Part shown: positions 16,708 through 25,066 of the stretch, piece by piece
Layout: every line of letters begins with the position of its first letter
How positions within the stretch are numbered: the stretch's first letter is position 1
NCBI GenBank assembly: GCA_029935705.1
Contig: JAOZJU010000003.1
Span: 1-58,480 of the forward strand
Length of the DNA stretch: 58,480 nt
From: Arcobacteraceae bacterium
Lineage (GTDB): Bacteria > Campylobacterota > Campylobacteria > Campylobacterales > Arcobacteraceae
Reading direction: 5' to 3'
Program-made: the position numbers and the translations under genes
The notes under the pieces: generated by a model
What the model was told of the DNA's origin: nothing
Databases searched by the model: none
What the model saw: the letters and a program-made list of their open reading frames with translations, nothing else

Positions 16708-17226
16708 ATTTCAAAAGTTTTGATAACCATATTGTTAGTATTGACAATAGTGTTTGTCTTTATTTCTATGTCAAACTCACAAAATATGAGAGTAGTTTAT
16801 ACAAAAAACTATGACAAAAAAGTGATACCTATAGTGCCAGGCAAGTTTCAAGATAGTGATTGTGGTATGGTTATAGATGATATAAGCTATGCTTCACAAG
16901 TTATAGCAGATGATGGCAAAACTTGGTTTTTTCATGACCATGGTGGTATGGTGCATTGGTTACAAAATAAAAGTTTCAAAGATGATGCTACTATATTTGT
17001 CATGACCAAAGATAGTTTAAAATGGATAGATGGAAGAAAAGCTTGGTATAGCAGAACAGATATCACTCCTATGTTTTATGGGTTTGGTGCTTATGAAAAG
17101 AGAAAGGAAGATTTGATTGATTTTCAAACTATGGTACTGCTCATGAATAGGGGAGAAACTATGGCAAATCCAAAAGTAAAAAAAATGTTACTTAAACAAT
17201 TTGGGAAAAAGAATGGAAACGATTGA
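16708..17226 (+). CDS. NosL-family protein with reduced metal motif, probable AUU start
   Basis: NosL-like periplasmic or membrane-anchored protein (N-terminal helix about 5-22). The usual CxxCGM is reduced to DSDCGM, with C52 and M54 kept and the first cysteine replaced by Asp. A later HDHGGM segment (76-81) replaces the second cysteine region with histidines. The only in-frame TTG is 16720, which would start inside the hydrophobic helix and lacks a ribosome site. A strong AAAGAGGAG at 16692-16700 is 7 bases before an ATT at 16708 that gives MSKVLIT, with the expected positive n-region; I therefore propose ATT as start. A sequencing error in an ATG is the alternative. It ends overlapping the next gene by 14 bases. 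Confidence 0.7.
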   Translation: MSKVLITILLVLTIVFVFISMSNSQNMRVVYTKNYDKKVIPIVPGKFQDSDCGMVIDDISYASQVIADDGKTWFFHDHGGMVHWLQNKSFKDDATIFVMTKDSLKWIDGRKAWYSRTDITPMFYGFGAYEKRKEDLIDFQTMVLLMNRGETMANPKVKKMLLKQFGKKNGND

Positions 17227-17923
17227 TATAATCTCTATAATCACTATAGCATTTTTAGGTTCGTTTGGACACTGTATAGGTATGTGTGGTGGTATAGTCA
17301 TAGCATATTCGAGCACCAAGATAGAAGCTAGATGGACAAAAATTAGACAATCAACTGCTCATATATTATACTCTATTGGCAGAGTTTTTACCTATACCAT
17401 TTTAGGTGGTATATTTGGATACTTAGGCGGAGTGGCTACTTTTTCACATATGGCAAATGGCATCTTGTGGTTAGTAGTAGGCAGTGTTATGCTTCTTATT
17501 GGCTTGTCATTGTTAGGTTACATCAAGTTTGTACCAGCTGTTGAACACTCTTTGTCAAGTTCAAACTGGTATAAAAAAAATTTCACAAAACTACTTCAAA
17601 GTCAAACATTTTTTAGCTTTTTTATATTGGGTATGTTAAATGGTCTTTTGCCTTGTGGTTTGGTCTATTTTTTTGCTATTGTAGCAGTGGGCACTGGCAG
17701 TTGGTTTTTTGGTGCTATTGTTATGCTGATATTTGGTCTTAGCACGGTTCCAGCACTTTTTTCACTGGGATTTTTTGTAGCTTTGTTTAAACAAACCAAA
17801 CTTCGCGATATATTTATAAAACTCTCAGCAGTTTTGGTGATACTGTATGGATTTTATACTATTTACAATGGATACAACTATATAATCACTCCTGATAGAA
17901 CTTTGTTAAATTGCCATATATAG
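17213..17923 (+). CDS. DsbD_2/TauE-SafE-like membrane protein
   Basis: 236-residue inner-membrane protein with six helices. GHCIGMCGG (C21, C25) in the first helix and LLPCGLVY (C148) at the fourth are the hallmark motifs of the UreH_2/DsbD_2-type family, often annotated as sulfite exporter TauE/SafE. Members near copper-oxidase and nos genes are thought to move copper or reducing power. The start is ATG 17213 rather than TTG 17201, overlapping the NosL gene by 14 bases. It is the last gene before a promoter-containing gap. The family is secure; transport of copper is inference. Confidence 0.8.
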   Translation: METIDIISIITIAFLGSFGHCIGMCGGIVIAYSSTKIEARWTKIRQSTAHILYSIGRVFTYTILGGIFGYLGGVATFSHMANGILWLVVGSVMLLIGLSLLGYIKFVPAVEHSLSSSNWYKKNFTKLLQSQTFFSFFILGMLNGLLPCGLVYFFAIVAVGTGSWFFGAIVMLIFGLSTVPALFSLGFFVALFKQTKLRDIFIKLSAVLVILYGFYTIYNGYNYIITPDRTLLNCHI

Positions 17924-17979
17924 AACTGTTTGATAGGTGTAGATAGTTCTAATCGTTTGATAAAACAATCAAAATAGAT

Positions 17980-18014
17980 AAAAGATATAGAGCAAAAAGA
18001 GAAAAATATCTTTT
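17980..18014 (+). terminator. Weak AT-rich hairpin, possible terminator
   Basis: AAAAGATAT and ATATCTTTT (9 bp) with a 17-base loop, about 57 bases after the preceding stop and followed by a T-rich run. The stem is all but GC-free, so function is uncertain. Confidence 0.3.
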
Positions 18015-18051
18015 CTTTTACTATTTTTGGGGTTATTTAAGAGATATATGC

Positions 18052-18057
18052 TATAAT
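18052..18057 (+). promoter_or_regulatory. Promoter -10 for the nosL-nosY unit
   Basis: Perfect TATAAT, preceded by ATATATGC (extended -10-like TG) and GGGGTTATTT about 16 bases further upstream. It lies 118 bases before the nosL ATG and implies a separate transcription unit for nosL-nosY-nosL-like. Confidence 0.6.
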
Positions 18058-18169
18058 GTTTTAATAATATTTAAGCCATAGTTACAGATGATTTTTCCAT
18101 CTACTTAAAGAATAAGTGCTTAACTTAAGATGAGCAATAGATAAAAGATATAAACAATATAGGAGATAT

Positions 18170-18643
18170 ATGATAAAAAAGTTAATTTTTGCTGTTTTTT
18201 TGACAATATTTTTACTATCTTGTGAAAAGAAGATCAAAACAGACCTACACGAAGTCCACTGGGACAGAGATATGTGTGAACTATGCAAGATGATAGTTAG
18301 TGAACGAAATTTTGCAGTGCAAGTTGTAAATACAAAAAATGGCAAAAGCTATATGTTTGATGATATAGGTTGTGCTGTTCAATGGTTTGAAGAGAAAAAT
18401 ATAGCATGGAGCGACCAAGCAAACATATTTATAACCGATGCTACAACTGGCAAGTTTATTGATGCTAAAAAAGCTTTTTACGATGTAAATAGCAGAACGC
18501 CTATGGACTTTGGATTTGGGGCATACGAACACAAAAATAGCATAAAAGATAAAAAAACTATACTCAACTATGAAGAGGTAAAACTAAGGATACTAAGAGG
18601 TGAAACGATGCAAAATGCTCTTATTAAAAAGGTAAACCAATGA
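18170..18643 (+). CDS. nosL: NosL, copper chaperone lipoprotein
   Basis: The canonical NosL of this cluster, a periplasmic lipoprotein that binds Cu(I) for NosZ assembly. A lipoprotein signal ends at LLSC (C18). The metal motif CELCKM lies at 36-41, and C68 in DDIGCAVQWF follows. 157 residues, normal length. AGGAG precedes the ATG, and the end overlaps nosY by 4 bases. Of the four NosL-type proteins here this is the only one with both cysteines, the methionine and a lipobox, so it is the best candidate for the standard role. Confidence 0.9.
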   Translation: MIKKLIFAVFLTIFLLSCEKKIKTDLHEVHWDRDMCELCKMIVSERNFAVQVVNTKNGKSYMFDDIGCAVQWFEEKNIAWSDQANIFITDATTGKFIDAKKAFYDVNSRTPMDFGFGAYEHKNSIKDKKTILNYEEVKLRILRGETMQNALIKKVNQ

Positions 18644-19467
18644 AAAATTTAAGTTTAATAGCTTTTTTGGACTTGAAGGAGTCTGTTCGCTCAAAGTGGT
18701 TTTTGGTATATACTGTTGTATTTGGTGGGTTGATAGCTTTATTTTTTGTAGCAGGTGTGACTCAATCGCAAGTGATGGGGTTTAGTGGATTGAGCAGACT
18801 TTTGCTTATGTATATCCAAATAACCATAGTGATACTGCCTATATTTATACTAATTACCACTGTTCGTTCAATATCAAGCGATAGAGATAGCCACATATTG
18901 GAGTATATGTTGTCTTTTCCTATATCACTCAAGCAGTATTATTGGGGCAAAATCATAGGTAGATTTGTGACAGTATTTTTGCCTGTATTTGTAGCTATGA
19001 TTGTAGCTATTGTAGTAGGGGCATTTAAAGGAGCTGGAGTTCCTTGGGATATATTTTTGTTGTATTCTGGGCTTTTGTTTGCTTTGTGTGTGTCGTTTTT
19101 AGGTATTGCATTTTTTATATCTTCATTTGTCAAATCAAGTGAAGTAGCTTTAGGTGTTGCATTTTTTGTGTGGATATTTTTGTTAAGTTTTATAGATATT
19201 GCTTTGATATCTTTGATGTTATCAAATAGATACAACGAAGAGATGATTATAGCTTTTGCTTTGCTCAATCCTTTGGAGCTGTTTAGAGTTGCTGCTATAT
19301 CGCTGTTTGACCCTACACTTACAGTTATGGGGCCTGTGGCATTTTATATACTTGACAATATATCTCAAACAAAGTTTGTGTTGTTGTCTATGTTGTATCC
19401 TATTGTTGTAGGGGTGTTATTTGCAATATCTGGTTTTGTTATATTTAAAAAAAAGGATTTAGTATGA
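18640..19467 (+). CDS. nosY: NosY, ABC permease for copper-site maturation
   Basis: Inner-membrane permease that pairs with NosF and NosD to supply sulfur for CuZ. 275 residues with six hydrophobic helices (about 18-40, 55-78, 105-130, 140-165, 170-200, 245-270), and the ABC-2 type segment SSDRDSHILEYMLSFPIS after the second helix. It overlaps both nosL and the following gene by 4 bases (ATGA). Separation from nosF by about 6 kb is unusual, since nosDFY are generally adjacent. Confidence 0.88.
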   Translation: MKNLSLIAFLDLKESVRSKWFLVYTVVFGGLIALFFVAGVTQSQVMGFSGLSRLLLMYIQITIVILPIFILITTVRSISSDRDSHILEYMLSFPISLKQYYWGKIIGRFVTVFLPVFVAMIVAIVVGAFKGAGVPWDIFLLYSGLLFALCVSFLGIAFFISSFVKSSEVALGVAFFVWIFLLSFIDIALISLMLSNRYNEEMIIAFALLNPLELFRVAAISLFDPTLTVMGPVAFYILDNISQTKFVLLSMLYPIVVGVLFAISGFVIFKKKDLV

Positions 19468-19958
19468 AAAAGTTTCTAATTGTTTGTTGTTTGTTGTTTG
19501 TTGTCAATCTGTCAGCTTTGCCTATACCGCATAAGCCTTATGTGATGGATTATGACAAAAAAACTTTATGTTTAGTAAGAAAACTACCGATATACAAAAA
19601 CCCAAAATGGGCATCAAAAATAACCCTTCAAAATGGTAAAAATCTCTATTTTTCAAGTCCTAAATCTATGTTTGAATTTTATCATCAGCCTGGCAAATGG
19701 TTTGATATAGGAGTAAAAAAAGAGAGTGATTTTAAAGATATAGTTGTCACAGACTATGAAACTATGAAACCAATAGATGCAAAAAAGGCTTTTTTTGTAT
19801 ATGGAAGTCGTGCTATATCACCTAGTGGTGACGATCTAGTATCGTTTGAAAGTAAAGATGCTGCAAGTAAGTTTGCATCTCAATATAGTGGCAAAAGAGT
19901 ATTTAAGTTTGATGAAGTTAAACCATCTCTTATAAAACTTATAAATGGAAATATCTAA
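19464..19958 (+). CDS. NosL-like protein lacking the CxxCxM metal site
   Basis: 164-residue exported protein (signal about 1-18) that aligns without gaps to domain 2 of the tandem NosL at 12720 through the metal-motif segment. CPVCGMFVAKYPKW there corresponds to CLVRKLPIYKNPKW here, so the second cysteine is Arg39, Gly is Lys and Met is Leu. C36 is kept. Downstream SSPKSMFEFY replaces the cysteine region. It probably cannot bind Cu(I) in the NosL manner and may be a structural or partner subunit. It is the last gene of the nosL-nosY unit and is followed by a terminator. Confidence 0.75.
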   Translation: MKKFLIVCCLLFVVNLSALPIPHKPYVMDYDKKTLCLVRKLPIYKNPKWASKITLQNGKNLYFSSPKSMFEFYHQPGKWFDIGVKKESDFKDIVVTDYETMKPIDAKKAFFVYGSRAISPSGDDLVSFESKDAASKFASQYSGKRVFKFDEVKPSLIKLINGNI

Positions 19959-19981
19959 CAAACCATCTGTGGCGATTTTCT

Positions 19982-20029
19982 AAAGCGAACAGCTTTCTGT
20001 GAAAACTGTCGCTTTTGTCTATTTTTTAA
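19982..20029 (+). terminator. Terminator at end of nos region
   Basis: AAAGCGA-A-CAG (19982-19992) pairs with CTGTCGCTTT (20006-20015) with one bulged A and a 13-base loop, followed by TTGTCTATTTTTT. It begins 24 bases after the last nos gene and may also serve the convergent carbonic anhydrase gene. Confidence 0.7.
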
Positions 20030-20050
20030 TTTGATTAAGTGATTGTTAAG

Positions 20051-20680
20051 TTAAATAGTCACAAAACTATCTGTGTGTTGGTCATAAGTTACTATACTGC
20101 CATCTTCAATCTCATAATACCACCCATGTATATTTAGCTTTTTTTCTTTCAAGAGCAGATCTATTTGTGGATATGTCAAAAGATTTTTTATCTGTAGTTT
20201 TATTGATTCTTTTTCTGTAGTGCTTAAAAGTTTTTGTTTGTTGTTTTTTGTTAGTTTTATTGCTTTTTCTTTTGCTTCTTGACCTAATTCTAACCATTTG
20301 TTGACATGAGTTAGGTTTTTGTCTTGTTTGATATTGTCATCATACAAAGCTTTACAAGCACCACAATGACTATGACCACATATGATAATATCTTTTACTT
20401 TGAGTATAGATATAGCATATTCAATCACAGCAGTAGTAGCATGAAAATCATCATCTTTTTTATATGGTGGCACAAAGTTGCCGATATTTCTTGTGATAAA
20501 CATATCTCCAGGCTTGCCATTTACTATCATATTTGGAGATACTCTACTATCACTACAACCTATAAATAGGACTTTTGGTTTTTGACCATATTGAACCAAA
20601 CTCTTAAAATCTTGTTTGTGTGTTGAAAATGTGCTATCTTTAAACCTTTTGTGTCCAGATATAAGTTTTTGAAAATGCAT
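20051..20680 (-). CDS. Beta-class carbonic anhydrase
   Basis: Zinc enzyme interconverting CO2 and bicarbonate, supplying bicarbonate for carboxylations and pH control. Zinc ligands C42, H103 and C106 and the catalytic dyad D44/R46 are seen in GCSDSRVSPN and CGHSHCGAC. 209 residues, usual for the bacterial beta class. The ATG overlaps the purL stop by 1 base (TAATG), so it is coupled to pyrG-purL, which fits because nucleotide synthesis consumes bicarbonate. No signal peptide, so cytoplasmic. Confidence 0.93.
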   Translation of the reverse strand: MHFQKLISGHKRFKDSTFSTHKQDFKSLVQYGQKPKVLFIGCSDSRVSPNMIVNGKPGDMFITRNIGNFVPPYKKDDDFHATTAVIEYAISILKVKDIIICGHSHCGACKALYDDNIKQDKNLTHVNKWLELGQEAKEKAIKLTKNNKQKLLSTTEKESIKLQIKNLLTYPQIDLLLKEKKLNIHGWYYEIEDGSIVTYDQHTDSFVTI

Positions 20681-22887
20681 TATAGATCTTGCTCTATAAT
20701 TTTTTGAAAAGTGTCAAAATATATCTTTTTTATATCATTTAGTTTTTTATACAATCCATTTGCTCTAAATATATCACCACCAGTTTTACCAATACACATA
20801 TAAGTTAGCTCAGTAGTTTGCAAAAATTTATCAAAAGTAGTTATATCTTTTGGTGCCACTTCAACTATACAGCGACTTAAAGACTCGCTAAATATATCAA
20901 TATCATTTTCAAGTGCTATATCTATCTCGCAACCTATGTTTGACAAAACACTCATCTTCGCTAACGATATAGCAAGCCCACCAACTCCAATGTTTTTAGC
21001 ACACTGTAGTAGGTTTTTGTTGTTTGCTTCTATTATAGTATTCCAAATAGTTAGCTCTTTTTTCAAATCAACTTTTGGGTGAGTTCCAGCTATTTGACCC
21101 TCTATCTCTTTTAGATACAAACTTCCACCAAATTCGCTATATGTATCGCCCAATATAAATATATAGTTGTTTTGGTTTTGAAATATACTTGGTAAAAGTC
21201 TCTTTTGATCCTCTAAAACTCCTACAGTGCCTATAGCTGGAGTAGGGTATATACCTATGCCATCTGTTTCATTGTTTAACGATACATTGCCACTAACTAC
21301 TGGAGTATTTAACTCTTTACAAGCTATCTTTATGCCCTCGCAAGCCTCTTTAAACTGCCACATAACTTCAGGATTGTTTGGGTTTCCAAAGTTTAAGCAG
21401 TCAGTTACAGCTAATGGTGTAGCTCCACTCATAGCTACATCAGCTGAAGCACTCATAACAGCACTCATAGCTCCTAATTTTGGGTCAATATAACAATACC
21501 TAGCATTGCACCCTACACTCATAGATATTGCTTTTTTGCTATGTTTAATGCGAATTACACTACTATCAAGAGAACCTGGATGTTTTATCGTGTTTGTTTG
21601 CACCATAGAATCAAACTGTTGATATATCCATGATTTGTCAACTATCTCAGCGGAACTAAAAAGTTTGTCAAATATAGTTTGCAAAGAGAGGTTTTTTGTC
21701 ATACTGATATCTTTGATCTTATCAAGATATTCTGGTCTTTTTATCGGTCTATCTAACACTGGAGCTTCTTCACTAAGAGGCGATATTGGTATCTTTGCTA
21801 CAATTTCGTTTTCCCAAAACAGTTCCATATTTCCACTATTTGTAACTTCACCCATAACCACAGCTTCAAGTTGCCATTTGTGAAATATATCCATAACTTT
21901 TTGTTCATAACCTTTTTTGGCACAAATTAGCATCCGTTCTTGAGATTCACTTAGCATAAAATCATAACCACTCATACCAGATTCTCTTGCTGGAACTTTA
22001 TCAAGTTGCAGTTTCATACCACTACCGCTTTTTCCTGCCATCTCAAATGAACTGCTCGTAAGTCCAGCTGCACCCATATCTTGAATACCTATTATATAAT
22101 CTTTTTTAAAGAGTTCCAAACATGCTTCAAGCAGGAGTTTTTCGGTAAATGGGTCACCAACTTGCACAGTAGGTCTCAAACTTTCATTGCCTTGTTCAAA
22201 ACTGCTACTACTCATGACAGCACCACCTAAGCCATCTCGTCCTGTTTTGCTACCTACATAGATGACAGGATTTCCTTCACCTTTAGCAACTCCCAAAAAT
22301 ATCTCATCTTTTTTGACAATTCCTAGATTGAAAGCATTTACAAGATTGTTGCCAGCATAACACTGCTCAAAACCTACACTACCACCAATAGTAGGCACTC
22401 CCATACAGTTGCCATATCCTCCTATGCCCTCAACTACACCTCTTAAGAGTCTTCTGTGAAGTTTTGCTGTTTGTGTGTCATCGTCTATTTTTGCAAACTG
22501 TATTAAGTTTAAACTTGCTATTGGTCTAGCACCCATAGTAAATATATCTCGCATGATACCACCTACACCAGTGGCTGCTCCTTGATATGGCTCTATAAAG
22601 CTAGGGTGGTTGTGTGATTCCATCTTAAATACAACTGCATCATCATCCCCTATATCTATCACACCAGCATTTTCGCCTGGTCCTTGTATCACCCAAGGAG
22701 CGGTTGTAGGAAAACCTCGAAGATATTTTGTTGATGATTTATAACTACAATGCTCACTCCACATAGCGCTTATTATGCCTATCTCTAAATAGTTTGGCTC
22801 TCTTTGAAGTATATTAACTGCTTTTTCATATTCATCTTTAGTCATATTGTGTGCCAATGCCATCTGTAGTGCTGTTTTGGTTTTCAT
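20680..22887 (-). CDS. purL: Phosphoribosylformylglycinamidine synthase, large subunit
   Basis: Fourth step of purine synthesis (FGAR to FGAM) using ATP and ammonia channelled from glutamine. The 735-residue length is the small PurL type that needs separate PurS and PurQ, neither of which is in this window. The N-terminal segment EHCSYKSS, the ATP/metal segments ([22 protein letters not shown]) and two AIR-synthase-like halves are present. It overlaps pyrG by 4 bases and is joined to the carbonic anhydrase gene. Assignment secure. Confidence 0.96.
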   Translation of the reverse strand: MKTKTALQMALAHNMTKDEYEKAVNILQREPNYLEIGIISAMWSEHCSYKSSTKYLRGFPTTAPWVIQGPGENAGVIDIGDDDAVVFKMESHNHPSFIEPYQGAATGVGGIMRDIFTMGARPIASLNLIQFAKIDDDTQTAKLHRRLLRGVVEGIGGYGNCMGVPTIGGSVGFEQCYAGNNLVNAFNLGIVKKDEIFLGVAKGEGNPVIYVGSKTGRDGLGGAVMSSSSFEQGNESLRPTVQVGDPFTEKLLLEACLELFKKDYIIGIQDMGAAGLTSSSFEMAGKSGSGMKLQLDKVPARESGMSGYDFMLSESQERMLICAKKGYEQKVMDIFHKWQLEAVVMGEVTNSGNMELFWENEIVAKIPISPLSEEAPVLDRPIKRPEYLDKIKDISMTKNLSLQTIFDKLFSSAEIVDKSWIYQQFDSMVQTNTIKHPGSLDSSVIRIKHSKKAISMSVGCNARYCYIDPKLGAMSAVMSASADVAMSGATPLAVTDCLNFGNPNNPEVMWQFKEACEGIKIACKELNTPVVSGNVSLNNETDGIGIYPTPAIGTVGVLEDQKRLLPSIFQNQNNYIFILGDTYSEFGGSLYLKEIEGQIAGTHPKVDLKKELTIWNTIIEANNKNLLQCAKNIGVGGLAISLAKMSVLSNIGCEIDIALENDIDIFSESLSRCIVEVAPKDITTFDKFLQTTELTYMCIGKTGGDIFRANGLYKKLNDIKKIYFDTFQKIIEQDL

Positions 22888-24521
22888 CTTTCTCCTTGTT
22901 TGTTTTTTATACTAACCTTAATAAACTCGTCTATTATAGGGTTTGGTCGCTCCAAAGTGCTTGTAAACTCAGGATGAAACTGAACTGCTACAAACCATTT
23001 GTGCGATGGTATCTCCACAGCTTCTATAAGTTCGCCACTTTGAGCTGATATTATCATACCAGCTTTTTGCAATCTCTCTTTATATATTGGATTTGCTTCA
23101 TATCTGTGTCTGTGTCTCTCTTTTTGTATATCTTTGCCATAAGCATCGTATAGTTTTGTTCCCTTTTTTGCTTCAAATGGATAACTACCAAGCCTCATAG
23201 TGCCACCAAGTGGGCTTTTGACTGTTCTTATCTCTTTTGAGCCTGTTGTATTGATAAACTCTTCTATAAGATATACTGCTGGTTCTTTTGTCTCTTTGTT
23301 GAACTCTACAGATGTAGCATCTTTTATACCTACAACATTTTGCAAATACTCTATGTAAGCTAACTGCATACCAAGACATATACCAAAGTAGGGGATATCG
23401 TGAGTTCTTGCATATTTTATAGCTTCTATTTTCCCATCAACTCCTCTATCTCCAAAACCACCAGCTACTAATATACAATCACAATTTTGTAGTATATTTT
23501 TAGCCCCTTTTAACTTTACAGTTTCACTATCACACCATATTATATCTACTTTAGTATTGTGTTTTGCACCACTATGAGATATAGCTTCAAGCAAGGATTT
23601 GTAAGCCTCTTTTAGTTTAAGATATTTGCCTACAAAACATAGTTTGATAGTTTTTTGGGGATTTAGAAGGTTGTTTACCAGATTGTTCCATTTTGTCATA
23701 TCTGGCTTGGTTTTGTCAAGGTTAAAGTGTGTTACAAGTGGTCCAAATATACCATCATCTAAAAACTCTTTAGGCACAGCATAGATAGTTTTGGCATCTT
23801 TTGCTTGTATCACTGCATCCATATTGACATCACAACTGTATGCTAACTTTTTTTTCAGTTGATCTGGCAGATCTCTTTCGCATCTACACACTAACATATG
23901 TGGTTTTATACCAATTCTTCTTAACTCTTGGACACTATGTTGAGTTGGTTTGGTTTTTAACTCACCAGCAGCTTTAAGGTATGGAACCAATGTTACATGT
24001 ATATTCATAGTTTTTGACTTGTCATTTTCAAACACAATCTCACGAACTGCTTCAAGAAATGGCATACCCTCTATGTCGCCAACAGTGCCACCTAACTCTA
24101 CTATCATAAATTCAAAACCTACTGATGCTTTATATATAGCACTTTTTATCTCATCTACGATATGAGGTATCACCTGTATTGTTTGTCCTAAGTATTTGCC
24201 TTGTCGCTCTTTTTTGATAACTTTGCTATATATTTGTCCTGTGGTTATGTTGTTTATTTTGCCAAGATTTGTATTTAAAAATCTTTCATAATGCCCTATA
24301 TCAAGGTCGGTCTCTGCTCCATCTTCTGTGACAAATACCTCTCCGTGTTCAAGAGGACTCATAGTTCCTGGATCTACATTTAGATATGGATCAATTTTTA
24401 GCATAGTAGTTTTATATCCACTATGTTTTAATATAGTAGCAACTGAAGCACTGGTGATTCCTTTGCCTAGACTACTTAATACTCCGCCTGTTACAAATAT
24501 GATTTTACAGTTATTTTGCAC
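22884..24521 (-). CDS. pyrG: CTP synthase
   Basis: Makes CTP from UTP, ATP and glutamine. The N-terminal synthetase domain (about 1-270) starts with [15 protein letters not shown], and the C-terminal class I glutaminase has the nucleophile Cys in [10 protein letters not shown] and the His/Glu pair in FHPEFTS. 545 residues, normal. The start is GTG 24521 because the frame is closed by a stop upstream with no other usable start codon. The ribosome site is weak, and a 21-codon leader ORF (24511-24576) ends just inside pyrG, suggesting translational coupling. Confidence 0.96.
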   Translation of the reverse strand: MQNNCKIIFVTGGVLSSLGKGITSASVATILKHSGYKTTMLKIDPYLNVDPGTMSPLEHGEVFVTEDGAETDLDIGHYERFLNTNLGKINNITTGQIYSKVIKKERQGKYLGQTIQVIPHIVDEIKSAIYKASVGFEFMIVELGGTVGDIEGMPFLEAVREIVFENDKSKTMNIHVTLVPYLKAAGELKTKPTQHSVQELRRIGIKPHMLVCRCERDLPDQLKKKLAYSCDVNMDAVIQAKDAKTIYAVPKEFLDDGIFGPLVTHFNLDKTKPDMTKWNNLVNNLLNPQKTIKLCFVGKYLKLKEAYKSLLEAISHSGAKHNTKVDIIWCDSETVKLKGAKNILQNCDCILVAGGFGDRGVDGKIEAIKYARTHDIPYFGICLGMQLAYIEYLQNVVGIKDATSVEFNKETKEPAVYLIEEFINTTGSKEIRTVKSPLGGTMRLGSYPFEAKKGTKLYDAYGKDIQKERHRHRYEANPIYKERLQKAGMIISAQSGELIEAVEIPSHKWFVAVQFHPEFTSTLERPNPIIDEFIKVSIKNKQGER

Positions 24522-24576
24522 TGCTTGTCTTTGTTGTAGTTCTTTTAGTTTTCTTGATTTTGTTTATATATTGCAT
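24511..24576 (-). CDS. Putative leader peptide overlapping the pyrG start
   Basis: A 21-codon ORF with a good AAGGATACTTT ribosome site before its ATG, encoding a Lys/Thr-rich basic peptide (MQYINKIKK at the start). Its TAA lies 8 bases downstream of the first base of the pyrG GTG, in a different frame. pyrG itself has little ribosome site, so ribosomes ending here could reinitiate at GTG. Conservation is unknown. Confidence 0.45.
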   Translation of the reverse strand: MQYINKIKKTKRTTTKTSSAK

Positions 24577-24593
24577 AAAGTATCCTTTTTTAC

Positions 24594-24599
24594 ATTATA
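24594..24599 (-). promoter_or_regulatory. Candidate -10 for pyrG-purL-carbonic anhydrase
   Basis: TATAAT on the minus strand, followed by GTAAAAAAGGATACTTTATG. Transcription starting about 7 bases downstream would begin in the A-run, giving a very short leader before the 21-codon ORF. Confidence 0.45.
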
Positions 24600-24641
24600 T
24601 CGTAAATCTATTAAAAGATACTCTGTTTTAGTTATTTTAGA

Positions 24642-24647
24642 TACAAT
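24642..24647 (+). promoter_or_regulatory. Candidate -10 for the pseudopilin operon
   Basis: TTTTAGATACAATACC, with TACAAT 20 bases before the ATG at 24668. AAAAAGGAG provides the ribosome site. Confidence 0.45.
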
Positions 24648-24667
24648 ACCAAAAAGGAGAGTTACAA

Positions 24668-25066
24668 ATGAAAAAAGCATTTACACTTATTGAGCTTATA
24701 TTTGTCATAGTAGTTATAGGCATATTGTCATCTTTTGCTTTGCCAAAGTTAAACGACACAAGAGAACATGCTATCATAAACTCAGTCAAGCAAGATATAG
24801 GTTCAATAACCACTGCTATAAAAAGCCACTATCTTATAAAAGGCGACATAACAAAGATAAGCGATGCTATAAAATACAATGAGAGCCTATGGAGCGGTTC
24901 TGATCTTTTCATAGAGTATAAAATATCATCAAACAGTTGTGTCTCTATTGAAGTAGACAAATCATCAACTGTGATGTTAAACATAACCATAACTCCAAGT
25001 TCACATAGCTTGTGTCAAAAGCTAGCAAATCTTGGTGTATCATCTACAAAAGAGGAGTTGTATTGA
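24668..25066 (+). CDS. Type II/IV pseudopilin-like protein
   Basis: Secreted or membrane-assembled pseudopilin. The N terminus MKKAFTLIELIFVIVVIGIL carries the prepilin peptidase site (cleavage before F5, with Glu at mature position 5) and the methylated hydrophobic helix. The rest (about 30-132) is a short periplasmic domain with two cysteines (in SNSCVSIE and HSLCQKL). 132 residues. The 3' end overlaps the next gene by 4 bases. No secretion ATPase, platform or prepilin peptidase gene is in the window, so the machine it serves is unknown. Confidence 0.85.
   Translation: MKKAFTLIELIFVIVVIGILSSFALPKLNDTREHAIINSVKQDIGSITTAIKSHYLIKGDITKISDAIKYNESLWSGSDLFIEYKISSNSCVSIEVDKSSTVMLNITITPSSHSLCQKLANLGVSSTKEELY

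Noticed and set aside
25012-25062. Upstream start for the glycosyltransferase-like gene, overlapping the pseudopilin
   Set aside because: Overlap of 55 bases with no ribosome site; TTG 25063 has AGAGGAG at ideal spacing.
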